A stretch of DNA of 64,000 nt. Source: Theobroma cacao (Eukaryota; Streptophyta; Magnoliopsida; Malvales; Malvaceae). Location of the stretch: assembly GCF_000208745.1 (NCBI RefSeq), contig NC_030859.1:11873352-11937351 (forward strand). The letters are read 5' to 3'. Position 1 is the stretch's first letter; each line of letters begins with the position of its first letter. The position numbers were made by a program, and so were the translations under genes. Below the pieces are notes generated by a model, which saw only the letters and a list, made by a program, of their open reading frames with translations, did not search any database and was not told where the DNA came from. Shown here one piece after another: positions 12,903-23,523 of this stretch.

Positions 12903-13955
12903 GAAAGATTTTCCAGCCGAACACATTTTTATTTTCTAGCTTTTACATATAAGCAATTACTTTGTTTTTTATGTACTTTTTAGTATAAACTAAAAATTTC
13001 TAGTTAATTATTTTTCTTGCATAATTTAGTTAATTGTTTTTATATTCAAGTTACTATTACTTTGCAAATTTTATTTTTTACTTATTTTTAAGGTGCATCA
13101 ATTGCTGTATTTTATTCTAATAAGATAAGGTCAAAAGAACATTTTTCTTTATTTTTGTGATTGATGGACTCTTTTCATTAATAAACTATAAGTTACACTG
13201 CGTGTTGTGCTCGGGTGAAATAAATCTTTGTGTATTTTGCTCGAGGAATAAATTTTTTAGTTAGATTTGTTAATAACTGGGCAAGTATTTGCAGAAATAT
13301 TTATAAACAAAAGTTGTTGTAATTTGAAAGCTAAAACAGAAGGCAATTTTGTGCTTCTTTATAATTTTGTACATTCATCCCCACCTAGCTAACAAAATGT
13401 GTATCCCTACAAAAGAAAATGCCATAATTCTTTGGCGAAGTTGCACAAATGATTTGCTCTTGTATTTGTTTTTGAAGCTTGCTTTTCTAGAGCTCTTTTG
13501 TTGCACACACCTTCTAATGTCATGTTTTGAGATTAATTCAAAATTCATAGTGCGATTGCCATTAGAAAAATATGTAGAGTTGTTAAACAACTTTGCCAAT
13601 GTTGTTCGAACATTTTAATACTATACAAAAATCATGATCAAAGTGTCAAATTGATCATGCTGCCTTTATGCCAAAAATATAAGACAATGTGTTATACAAC
13701 TGTGAATGAAATTCCACAGTTTGTTAGTGTTGGTAGGTAGGCAAAAAATGTGCAGTCAAGTTGTCGTTCTCTCAGTGGATTGGTCTGGAGGATGCCCTGC
13801 ACTTAAAAAAAGAATTACAGTGTCGTATATGTGAAAAGTGTTAGAATGAAAAAAGTAATCTAGACTTGCTAAAACGTTCATCATTAAAAGCATGAAGTTC
13901 ATGATGAAAATAATATTAGGCAAAAAAACACAAAAAAACCCAAATCCAAGGACTG
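12903..13955. other. Downstream region, nothing recognised
   Basis: AT-rich. It probably contains the 3' untranslated region of the MBD-like gene. Overlapping open frames on both strands at 13349-13618 have no recognisable motif, and I do not call them genes. Confidence 0.5.
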
Positions 13956-14956
13956 TTTTTACTTAATTTTCTATCCATGCAAGTATACATATCAAACAGA
14001 TAATATAATGGCAAGTTGAGTGTTGATCTCATAGAGAATTGATCTAAACTTTCACTAAGTACTAAAATTAATACAATTTAGTCTTATCTAAACAATCAAA
14101 ATCAAGTAACTAAATAAATTATAAATTAACTAAATCTAATTAAGAAGAATTTAAACTAAAAAATCAAAGCAGTAATAAATTGGTTAAAAATCAATTCAAG
14201 CAAGCCTAAGATTACAATATCCCTCACACTTCATCTAAATCTTACCTCTCCCTCTCTTAACTTATTCCAACAAGATGAGTTGCTAACCTAAAGTCCTCAA
14301 TTATTTAAAAGGCTCTCTTAAAACCCTTATAAAAATATTTATTTTAATCAAAACACTATATCTCTATTTGTATTGAAATTAAAACAGACACATTAAGTTC
14401 AAGCTCTAATATTTGCTACATACGGTATATAGGTATATCTCTATCTTATACACAAATCAATTTATTCATCGAAAGGCATCTTTACAAACCCGTAGTGCTG
14501 TGGCGCTAGCTTTCTACTGCCACGACATTGACTTGTGACGTATTGTTGTCCTTCTTCAAGGCAAAACTAGCAAAGTAGTAAACATGAAAGTTGTATCTCT
14601 ACCTCTTAGCTATCCAATGGTTAAGAATCACGTAATTTAAACTTCTGTACTAGATATATGGTCGAAAAACCAAAACATGTGCAGAGAAAGTCTACACCTA
14701 GAATGCACTCTCTTAGTCAAATTAAAAGTCTTTCTTCAAAACACACCTACAAAAGCACAATTTAATCAATAGCAGCTTTTCTTAAGCAATTTCACATTTA
14801 ACATAGCCTAAAATAATCTAAATTCAAATGACCAAACATATTTTACCATATTTAAATAAATAACTAAAAACACTTAAAATCTATGCTAAAACTCAAGAAC
14901 TTAGCAACTTAATAGCTAAAATTAAGAAAAACTAACTTTATATCATAGAGTTATCA
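13956..14956 (-). mobile_element. LTR-like fragment related to the 3' half of the LTR at 53360
   Basis: 13970-14470 is the reverse complement relative of 54060-54550 in the gag-only element's LTR (shared: the ATACTC.ACTTGC region, GTGAGGGATA, and the TAGACTCATTAAGTTCAAGC region). The right end reads TGATAACTCTATG on the minus strand, an LTR-like TG start at 14956. The left end is approximate. No internal domain or second LTR is seen. Confidence 0.6.
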
Positions 14957-16375
14957 ACTGTCATAACCCATCATTGGGCCATTACCTATGCAAGGGCCTA
15001 GTAGGCAAGCCCACTTGACCAAAAAAAGCTGTCAATACAAAATGCATTAGAATAAACAACTATAACATTTAAGAGAATTCCTTATCTCATTAAATATGCA
15101 TACACGTATGATTCTACTAAAAGTATATATTTCCTTTGAAAATTTATAACATTTTCCAAACATGTGTATGTGTAAAACCATTAAAACCAAAGAATTTACA
15201 AATTTAGATACCAACATATTATGCTCCAACCAAAGGCCAGGTATAAACATTTATCAAAATTTTTAACCAAACAAAGTATGACTCGAACTTAGCAAAGCAA
15301 CTCAACAGAAGGTCAAAAACCTCAACTTGATGCCTTGAAGTCCATTTACCAAGTATTATCAAAGTGACCTCTCTTGATAAGCCAACCAAAGATTTATCTG
15401 TAACGATCGCACCTCGATCGCTACTGGCCTCTAAGTCTTGCAGGAGAACCCGCCAAGTCCTGAACAAGCCTTACTTGAAACTTTTGTTAATACATTATAT
15501 TCATTCCACAATTTATGTAATCGCTTTGAACCGTATAAGTCTTTGTAATATACCTAAAACGAAAAGTCAAACAAATCGACTAAATTTTTATTCCACATTA
15601 TTGTATAAATACATTAAAATTTATAATCTCCAAACGTACATTTGCATTCACATTAGTGTCTATTTACAAAAGCAAAATACACTATGAACGACTCGACCTC
15701 TAGTAGCGAAGCGACTTAGAGTAAGTGCTAAGAGATGTCGTTAACTATCTGCGGTGGACAATATGTGTAAATGAATACAAGCTAGGCTAATCAATTATCT
15801 ACAAAAAGGGAGATAAGGGGGTGAGTCTCATAGACTTAGTGATCATCTACTCCGTGATCAAGGCGTAGATGGGAAACAAGCTTAGAGCAAAACTTTTTGA
15901 ACAATAAAACCAAAGTATAAAATGACAACCTTATAAAACCAAATAAGGAACTTGTGCCTTGTAAAAATGCCATGTAAATCATAGTGCAATACTTTCATTA
16001 GCAAACAATGTTGAAAACCAATGCATAATAAAATAGATTTCAGTTCACAAAATCATTCAATATTTGCATAAACACAAATGGCAGTATGTAAACACAAATG
16101 CTCCCAAAAGGTGTGGCATGTAAAATGCTCGAGTACATCCATATAAAATAATCCGTAATCAATTTGTTCAGCACGAAAGCTATTGATTAAAAAGGAAAGT
16201 AACGGATAAAATAGTATCTCTCCACCATGCAAAAGAGCAATCAACTCGTGGACCCATTTCCATGTAATAACATCCGAGAGGCCCCCTTCCACCAGATTGC
16301 CTAAGCCATGGACGTCTCGATGATATTGGCCGACATCAGAGAAATCATGTCGTTGCACCCACGTATATGAATTTA

Positions 16376-16439
16376 TGGCCTAGCCACGTATAACAACCAG
16401 TGGCCTTGCCACATATAATCACGGACCATGGCCTAGCCA
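16376..16439. repeat. Three short hairpins inside the 4.5-kb LTR
   Basis: TGGC-CTA-GCCA at 16376-16386, GTGGC-CTT-GCCAC at 16400-16412 and TGGC-CTA-GCCA at 16429-16439, set in loosely repeated sequence (..CACGTATAACAACC.. / ..CAAGTCTAACAACC..). Stems are 4-5 bp with 3-base loops. Confidence 0.6.
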
Positions 16440-17693
16440 AGTCTAACAACCCGTCGATAACGCAAAAGGTTCTCTAGCTAAAGCTCACTTATGTACAAGG
16501 GTCACACTATCCCGATGTGACATTCCACCTACTTTGGATGCTCTCGATTGTCAAAACTATTTTCAAAACCAAATCAAGGTTTTCAAGAGTTTTTCTTTAA
16601 ATCATTCGAAAATAAGGTTTGGCAACCTTTCAAAATTATTTTTCACATGAAAATGCATGGTGTAAACATTTGCATAAAGTTTGAACTAAAATCGACTCAC
16701 AAGAATTTGCATTTAAGCCATTTATCAAGTGCAATCAACTATGCACACTACACAAAGATTCAAGGCATGGATTTGATGCAAAACATTACAAAAAGGCTTG
16801 TTTCATGGTTTCTAAAACACTTTACATATATATATAGTATACACAAACAACTTAGAAATCAATTTGCATCCACAATTGCCTATTGTTTTCTACTAGCTCA
16901 TGATTTCCACAAAAGCTGTGTATAAATCATTCTAAACCATGTATTCAAAGCACTTACATTTTCTAGCAACTCATGCTTTCCACAAAGGCATTGAATAATA
17001 CTATACATATACTTTGATATAGCATAGAATCTTTTAAAATTGACACCCCCTACTCACCTCTCTTGGGGGGATATTACTTCCCCAAATTAAACTCCTTATG
17101 TCCTCAATTCATCAAGATGACTTGCCGATCACCCGTTTTCTCCTTGAATTATCCTTGGCAATTATATTTCACTTAGTCAATCTCCTAACAGCAATTAGTT
17201 CCAAAATACTTTTAGTAACAATACAATTCATTTGTCTTACATTTGCTGCCCGTTTTAACTTAAGGCTTTGACATCCTATTCCATTCTCTTTCCCATTCAA
17301 ACATTAATCATCATCTTAATAACTCAAATCATGCTAAAATCACCATTCTTTCTCAATTAGCCTTTGCATATTCATATGCATATTGACATATTTTTACTAA
17401 AGGAATTCATAGCCTTTACATGCATAATTCTCTATATTACATGTACCGGTAACTTATTTATAACATTAAGTGCCCATTTCAACCTTATTTCTTTCAAACA
17501 ACATAGCAAGCAACCTTAACATTTCTAACTAGCACAAGCATTTCTCCTAGCCAATTTTAAGGTATCATGATACATTCACATTGCATGCTTACCTTTTAAA
17601 GTAGCTTGTGCTTTGCATGCATCTCAAAACATCTCCATAGCTTTAATCGTCAAGGTTGCCACACATAAATCTATCAATTAACACCTACATTTT

Positions 17694-18315
17694 TCCACCA
17701 TTTAGGAATTCAAAGGTTAAGAACAATTTACCACTTTTTTGTTTTATCTGAAATCCGTCATCTAACCAAGGATCAATGTCAGGCATGCATCCATATTCTT
17801 CAAACCTTAGAAATCTTTACTGCCACAAATACAACCCAACATTAGCAATCCAAATTTCCAAGGATACATTCAAATTAAGGCCATTCTTTTACCTTTTCCT
17901 TACTTGAACCATAAAACCTAGCCACACATCCTCTTCCAAGTTTAAAATCTCTTTTTGGATGGTGAAATATCAAATCTAAACAAGGTGAAGGGGAAGGAAA
18001 TCTTNTCCACCATTTAGGAATTCAAAGGTTAAGAACAATTTACCACTTTTTTGTTTTATCTGAAATCCGTCATCTAACCAAGGATCAATGTCAGGCATGC
18101 ATCCATATTCTTCAAACCTTAGAAATCTTTACTGCCACAAATACAACCCAACATTAGCAATCCAAATTTCCAAGGATACATTCAAATTAAGGTCATTCTC
18201 TTACCTTTTCCTTACTTGAATCACAAAACCGAGCCACACATCCTCTTCCAAGTTAAAAATCTCTTTTTGGATGGTGCAATATCAAATCTCAACAAGGTAA
18301 AGGGAAGGAAATCTT
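17694..18315. other. Assembly join: about 310-bp near-duplicate around a single N
   Basis: 17694-18004 and 18006-18315 are the same sequence with about ten scattered differences (for example GGCCATTCTTTTACC versus GGTCATTCTCTTACC), separated only by the N at 18005. The differences suggest two alleles or two repeat copies placed end to end instead of merged. Confidence 0.8.
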
Positions 18316-19052
18316 TAAGGTTGCCTTAAGTTTTCTTTAAAACCGAGCCTTCCTTTAAATCTCTACTTTCTTTTCTTTTCTTTCCACCATGTAGGTGGAA
18401 CTTACAAAGCCATTTCTTTCCTTTCTTTCCTCTCAAAGGCACAGTTTGCCCAAGTTCCTAAAGCCTTCATTGCCTTTTTCCCTTTTCTTTTTGTTATTTC
18501 TTAGTTTTGTTTCTTTAGTTTCTTATTAGACCATCTTGCCACCCAATGATTCTTCATGTACCAATATTCTTTTCATTTTATTGGTTAAATATCCACCCTT
18601 CATTATCCTTGCATTCTTTAATCTATCTTCATGCATTCTTAATGCATTTTCATTTCATCCACCTTACTTATGTCCAATAACCTTTCATACGTTCTCCCAC
18701 ATTATTTCTCATTTGGCCTCCCATTTAGCCAATAACATTACATGCATACATATTTCCTTTATTTTATTCCAACATTGCCACCAAGTGTCCTCCATGCAAA
18801 AATTCTCTATGCTTTCTTTAACTAGTAAAATCACAAGCATATTTCACCTTGTGCATTTCTCTCTTTCCTTTTTATTTGCACATGGTGGGGGTCCCACATG
18901 TTCCCCACTAAGATTACACTTTTATATGCTATCTTTTGCATGTAATGATATTGTCACATGCATGTGCCAATCTTCCACATAACCTCATTTTCCATAACTA
19001 ATTATTTTCTTTTCATCCAATTTTGCATGTGACCAATAATTTCTCTATCTAA

Positions 19053-19095
19053 ATAATATAATATAATATAATATAAATAAAATATTATTTTATTC
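19053..19095. repeat. (ATAAT)n-like AT microsatellite
   Basis: Five or so ATATA/TAATA pentamers followed by ATAAATAAAATATTATTTTATT, within the 4.5-kb LTR. Confidence 0.7.
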
Positions 19096-19480
19096 ATGTC
19101 ATCCAAATATTCTATTTTTGGTCTCCCCCACTTACACTTAGTTTATCTCTCGCAAGATGCAACCTGTTCTAGCATCGAATTATTTTAATGTTATTTTATA
19201 AATAAAATATTATTTTATTTTAAAATTCTCCACTTATCTCCTCAAGTTCCAAAGTGTCTTACTTTGCCTCGGTTCACTTCCAAATCGCCTTTTAACTCCA
19301 CTAACTCATCATCGAGAAAATATTATTATTTTATTATTATTTTCTCATGTGTAAAATATTTTATTCCAAAATATTCCTTCCACCCACCACCACTATTTCG
19401 CACTCAATTTAGGTTCAATTGGCCTTCGTCCTATCGATAAGGTCGTATTGGCTTCTCTACTGCGGGTATGGGGTGTTACA

Positions 19481-20680
19481 CTATCAATCTGAAAACAAAA
19501 ATAGATATTTTGTAGGGTGAGATATAAAATCCCCATGAGCAAATATTAGAGATAGAACAAGCAAAACATAGGAGTTTTGAGTAAACATATTTGTAATAAA
19601 CATGCCACTTTCCAATTCAAAATCCAAGATTTGATCAAATGCACTTAAAAAGGGATAATTATATATCCTTTAGAATGCTAAAAATCATATTCAAAGTACC
19701 TTAGAAACATAGAATAAGTTGCCTAAAGACTCCTTAAAACGAGGTCAAAATGCCATAAACAATTTACTTTTAACTGCAGTGATCGACTTTTCCTTGATGA
19801 ACGATCAATCCTTCTGAAACAGAACACTTCCTTATGTCTTCTGCTAGCTAGGGGCTAACTTTTGGTCCTTAGGGCTGCACTTCCATATTTCCAAAATCTA
19901 GTCTTAACCCCTTCCAAATTCACTTCATTTACCTCATGATGAATTATCCTTTCCAATCCCTCAAATCAAAAGTTCCAAAATACCATGATTCTACATTTGG
20001 TGAACTAAACATATTTCAACCAAGGAATTTAATCTAATCAATTCAACAATCAAATTTTCAAGCATACATTATAAACATATAACACAATCATGATAATGTG
20101 TGCATTCCAACTAGGCATGCGAGCAAGCATAACTTATGAACAAATATGCAATACAAATGATCCAAATATGATTATACACCAATCCATATCAAAAGTTTAA
20201 TAAAGCACATGTTTCTTTGTGCTAAGGCTCATGGCTAAAATCCACAAGTGCTATGGCACCTACAAAGTTTAAAGGTGCAAAGGTGCCTCATAAAGTCAAA
20301 CAGTGCTACGGCACCTAACAAAGTTCAAAAGGTACGCACCTTACAAAGTTCCATAGGTGCTAAGACACCTAACAAAGTTTTAAAGGTAGTAACGCACCTA
20401 ATAAAGTTCAAAAGGTGCAAAGGCACCTAAAAGGGTTAAAAAATATGAAAACCCCAACTCACATAGGAAATTAAATAGGAGACCAAAAAAGTAATAGCTA
20501 AACTTAAGACATTTTAACATAAAATTAAACTAAAACAACTTGGATTAAATTGACTCAACATGATTTAAACTAAATTAAGAAAGGCGAATAAAACTACCTA
20601 AATCTGAACCTAAATCTCAAGAATGTAACTATTTTAGTACGCAAAATTTGAAAAAATAACTCTATGTAATAAAGTTATCA
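19481..20680 (-). mobile_element. LTR-like segment flanking the 4.5-kb LTR, with hairpin array
   Basis: Minus-strand start TGATAACTTTATTAC at 20680, as at 2090 in the first copy. GGGTGAGATATAAAATCCCCATGAGC near 19515-19540 is the 3'-end-type motif, so the segment looks like a minus-oriented LTR reaching about 19481. Only its 5' part is preserved at 1827-2090 in the first copy because another LTR interrupts it there. No coding sequence. Confidence 0.5.
20246..20430. repeat. Tandem array of seven short hairpins (AGGTGC...GCACCT type)
   Basis: Seven degenerate units of about 25-35 bp, each with a core such as AGTGCTATGGCACCT, AGTGCTACGGCACCT, AGGTGCTAAGACACCT or AGGTGCAAAGGCACCT, joined by (AA)CAAAGTT(C/T)AAA linkers. 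The last unit has a perfect 6-bp stem (AGGTGC/GCACCT). The first copy at 1827 keeps only the right half of the last unit. Confidence 0.75.
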
Positions 20681-21774
20681 GACCTTGGGGCTTTTGAGTC
20701 CTTCTCTATCTTCCTAATCGAGATTAGATAAGCGAAGGAAAAGAAGAGAGATCATAATAAAAAAATGCATTATAATTTGTCTCCAAATTTTCTGTCTTAT
20801 TGCAACATTATATACATAATTATGTTAAATTCCATCTGAATCAAGGCAACATTGCCATATAATAATAATTTTTTGAAGTGGCAAATTCATAGGAACTGAT
20901 TTTCTTTTTTAAAAGTTATCGATGAATTGACTATAGTATTTCTTAACAATAGTTTTGGTCAGAGACCATCAAGTATTGAGTATATATAAGTATATCTCTA
21001 ATTACCTTATTCTCTTATATTTGTTTGAACGATTTCTTTTGACTTAACCATGGGTGACTTTCTTTAGCTTTATCATATCGAGAAAAATTAGAAGTTTTTT
21101 AACTTAACTATTTCTATATCTGTAGTCATTGTAAAATTTGTTTTTCAATTTAGTTAATAATTATATATATGTGTGTGTATATTATACAAGGTTGTTTTAA
21201 GCTTTAAAGAGAAAAAGTAAAATTGTTGTAGTTTTTTACTGGACTCATCAATGGATCAAGCTAGCTGTCAAGCCTCTAGGTTAGTTCGACTCTGCTTGGA
21301 TATTGAACAAGATTTGGTAGATTCAATTTTGGTCGGAGATATTATTATATTAATAAATGTTATTTTTATTAATTTTAATTTGAAAATATATTTACAAATA
21401 TTGAAACATTAGTATAAAAGTATTTTTAATATTTCAAAAATAAATATGATTTAATTAGAGAGCTATGCTCAAGCTCGAGTTTAAGGTTTGGAGTTGTTAA
21501 TTAGGCCAATTCTATTTAAGTTGACCAAAACACATCTTATTGTTACTTTCAAAATCTAGTCTAAGTGACTTAATTAAATTTGTCTGTTTATTCTTATTAA
21601 AAATAATAGCGGTTCATATTATTACAAATATGAATAAAGTATTGTAAATATGTACTAGTTAAGGGTTTTTTTTTTTAATTTAGAAGAAGAGTATTCAAAT
21701 TTAGATTTTTAAACATATGATACATGTATAATCACTGAATAAATGTTCAGAACCATTGTGTTAAATGCTTAAAT

Positions 21775-22407
21775 GTAATGTATCAATTTACCAGATAAGT
21801 TTAATTTAGGAACAAAATAATGATATAAAGAAAATATATAGAGAAAAAAGTGAATATTAGAGAGCAAATTATTGTATCTAAACATAACAAAAGGAAACAT
21901 GTCTTCAGCTACATGGCAACGTTATACATTTTATATTCTTCTCAATTTTCCTTATTTTAACTTTCTGAAAGTTTTATGCATGAAACATTATTAGTTCTTA
22001 ATTGTTTTTATTTGGGATAAAAACATTTGGAATCTAACTCTTTCAAATTGAAAAAAAAAAATTCAAATGCTTCGATGTGAATTTTAATTTATATAAAAAG
22101 AAATATAGCTCTCTTTGAAATGGAAAAAAACAATTAAACGCATGCCAATTACCATTCATGGGAGCTTGGGTTTGGATAAATTGGATGTGTATGTGAGCCT
22201 TGCCACGTGGTTAGCATTACCCAAATTAATGTTCAAAGCCAATTTGAAAGGACTTGCCACGTAGTTTGGATAAATTGGGTGTATATAACCAGTGGGAACA
22301 TTTTTTTGTTTGCAATTTGTTCGACTGTGTTGGGATATTGGGAAGTTTAAGAGTTCTGCAAGAATTGGAGACTTCAATGAATTCGGACAAGCAGATTCTA
22401 AGAAATT
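21775..22407. other. Segment unique to the second copy, promoter-like features
   Basis: Absent from the first copy (junction near 3480). It contains a G-box CACGTG (22204-22209), a half G-box CACGTA (22258-22263), a directly repeated TTTGGATAAATTGG (22171 and 22265) and TATATAA (22282-22288). No gene follows downstream. The frame at 22156-22377 (minus) is not recognised. Confidence 0.4.
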
Positions 22408-22737
22408 AGGACAGCAAGATTCGGCTTTTATTGTACAATGCTCCTATTAGATATCCCCATCTCTAGCTGTCATTTTTAATTTTTCAGGGGTTTTTTTTTC
22501 CTTTTACTGTTGCCTTATGTACTTAATAAGCTAATAAGCTATCACTTTTGATATACTGTTATTTATCAATAATAAAAGCTTAACCTTTTTTTTTAAAAAA
22601 ATAATATATTTATTTAAGTATTTATTGTTATTAAATTTATAATTTTGCATTCCTGTATATTAGTTTTGCCCTAGTTCCCCTTAGCCCCATAATGCCTGTC
22701 TCATTTGCCTCATACCCAAAAAACATTGGTTAATTTC

Positions 22738-23523
22738 AGTTAATTTTTTTTTGAAAGGTCTTCATTAATATAATGAAAGAGGCAACCCCATCATAGAAAT
22801 GAAGTCTATGATTAAAATGATAAACCAAAGCTAGCATAGTAACCATTAGACTTTCAATATTCCAAACATTAAAACAATGAACACAACCACCACTTAACAA
22901 AGTTGAATACAACATAAACCACAATAATCACCTTCCCTACTAGAAAGCAGTACTCCTTACAGTTAAGCACATAACCACATTCCATAAATATTGCAAGTAA
23001 TCAGTTCAGTGATAGCTTAATCGTAAAAGTCGAGAACCTTGTCATCACCATTTACCAACCCCTCCTAGAAATTGAGAAAATAAACTAGTAGCACATGTAC
23101 AAGACTAGCAAATTTCCATCCAAAATAAATCATGAAAGAAATGAAAGCACCATCATGAAGGAGAAATATGAATAAAATCATTCTGTAATAACCCCCAATC
23201 TTTAGCCAGTTGGTCAGCAACCTTTTTGGCACTTCTCAATGTATGAAAAATTTTCCAACTCTTTATTTTTCTTTTTAGAGACTCTATTATAAGAATCCAC
23301 TGTCAATATTATCATGGCGCTCTATTCGCATCCCTAATGCATTTAGCAACATTAGCATAATCACTTTCACTACCAAGGAATGGGAAGGCTGCCATTTAGG
23401 AGATTCAAAGATGATAAATGCTTCAAATATTGTCCTAAGTTCCGAAAATTTTGTTTCATGTACCCTTACAAAATTTGAAAACATAACCATAATTTTAAAG
23501 AAATCATTCCTCATAACCCTATC
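22738..23523 (-). mobile_element. L1-type LINE fragment, copy c, 3' part (split by the gypsy element)
   Basis: Matches copy a from its 3' A-run (4423) to 5214. The match stops at CTATC (23519-23523) and continues with the second CTATC at 49755-49759. No intact frame. Confidence 0.8.
23519..23523. repeat. Left target-site duplication CTATC of the gypsy element
   Basis: CTATC directly before TGTAATACCCC and again directly after the 3' LTR (49755-49759). The empty site is visible in LINE copy a as ACCCTATCGATACC near 5197-5210. Confidence 0.9.

Larger units (their letters stand above)
14959..19480 (-). mobile_element. Long (about 4.5 kb) Ty3/gypsy-type LTR, minus orientation
   Basis: The minus-strand start TGTAACACCCC lies at 19480 and the end ...GGGTTATGACA at 14959, typical ends of plant Ty3/gypsy LTRs. 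A GTGAGTCTCATAGACTTAGTGA stretch near 15830 matches the motif near the 3' end of the other gypsy LTRs here and supports minus orientation. No gag or pol is found, so it behaves as a solo LTR. Flanks read TTATCAAC and CTATCAAT: similar, but not a clean 5-bp duplication. 310 bp of the length is probably an assembly duplicate (17694-18315). Small open frames (15219-15687, 16053-16925, 18536-18982) are not recognised. Confidence 0.65.
20417..23523. repeat. Second copy of the duplicated segment (left half)
   Basis: Co-linear with 1827-5214 in the same orientation, at about 90% by eye. The match is cut at 23523 by the gypsy element and resumes at 49760. Differences: about 105 bp missing near 20850, about 630 bp extra at 21775-22407, and most of the spacer unit missing between 22725 and 22737. 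Confidence 0.75.

Noticed and set aside
13349..13618. Open frames of 74-89 codons on both strands
   Set aside because: Overlapping frames on opposite strands, no motif, no splice context and no second copy; probably chance in AT-rich DNA.
14959..19480. Complete retrotransposon instead of a solo LTR
   Set aside because: No gag, pol, primer site or internal LTR pair could be found; the apparent internal repeat is the N-flanked assembly duplicate.
20246..20430. CRISPR-like array
   Set aside because: Units are degenerate hairpins in a plant LTR with no uniform spacers; this is eukaryotic repeat DNA.
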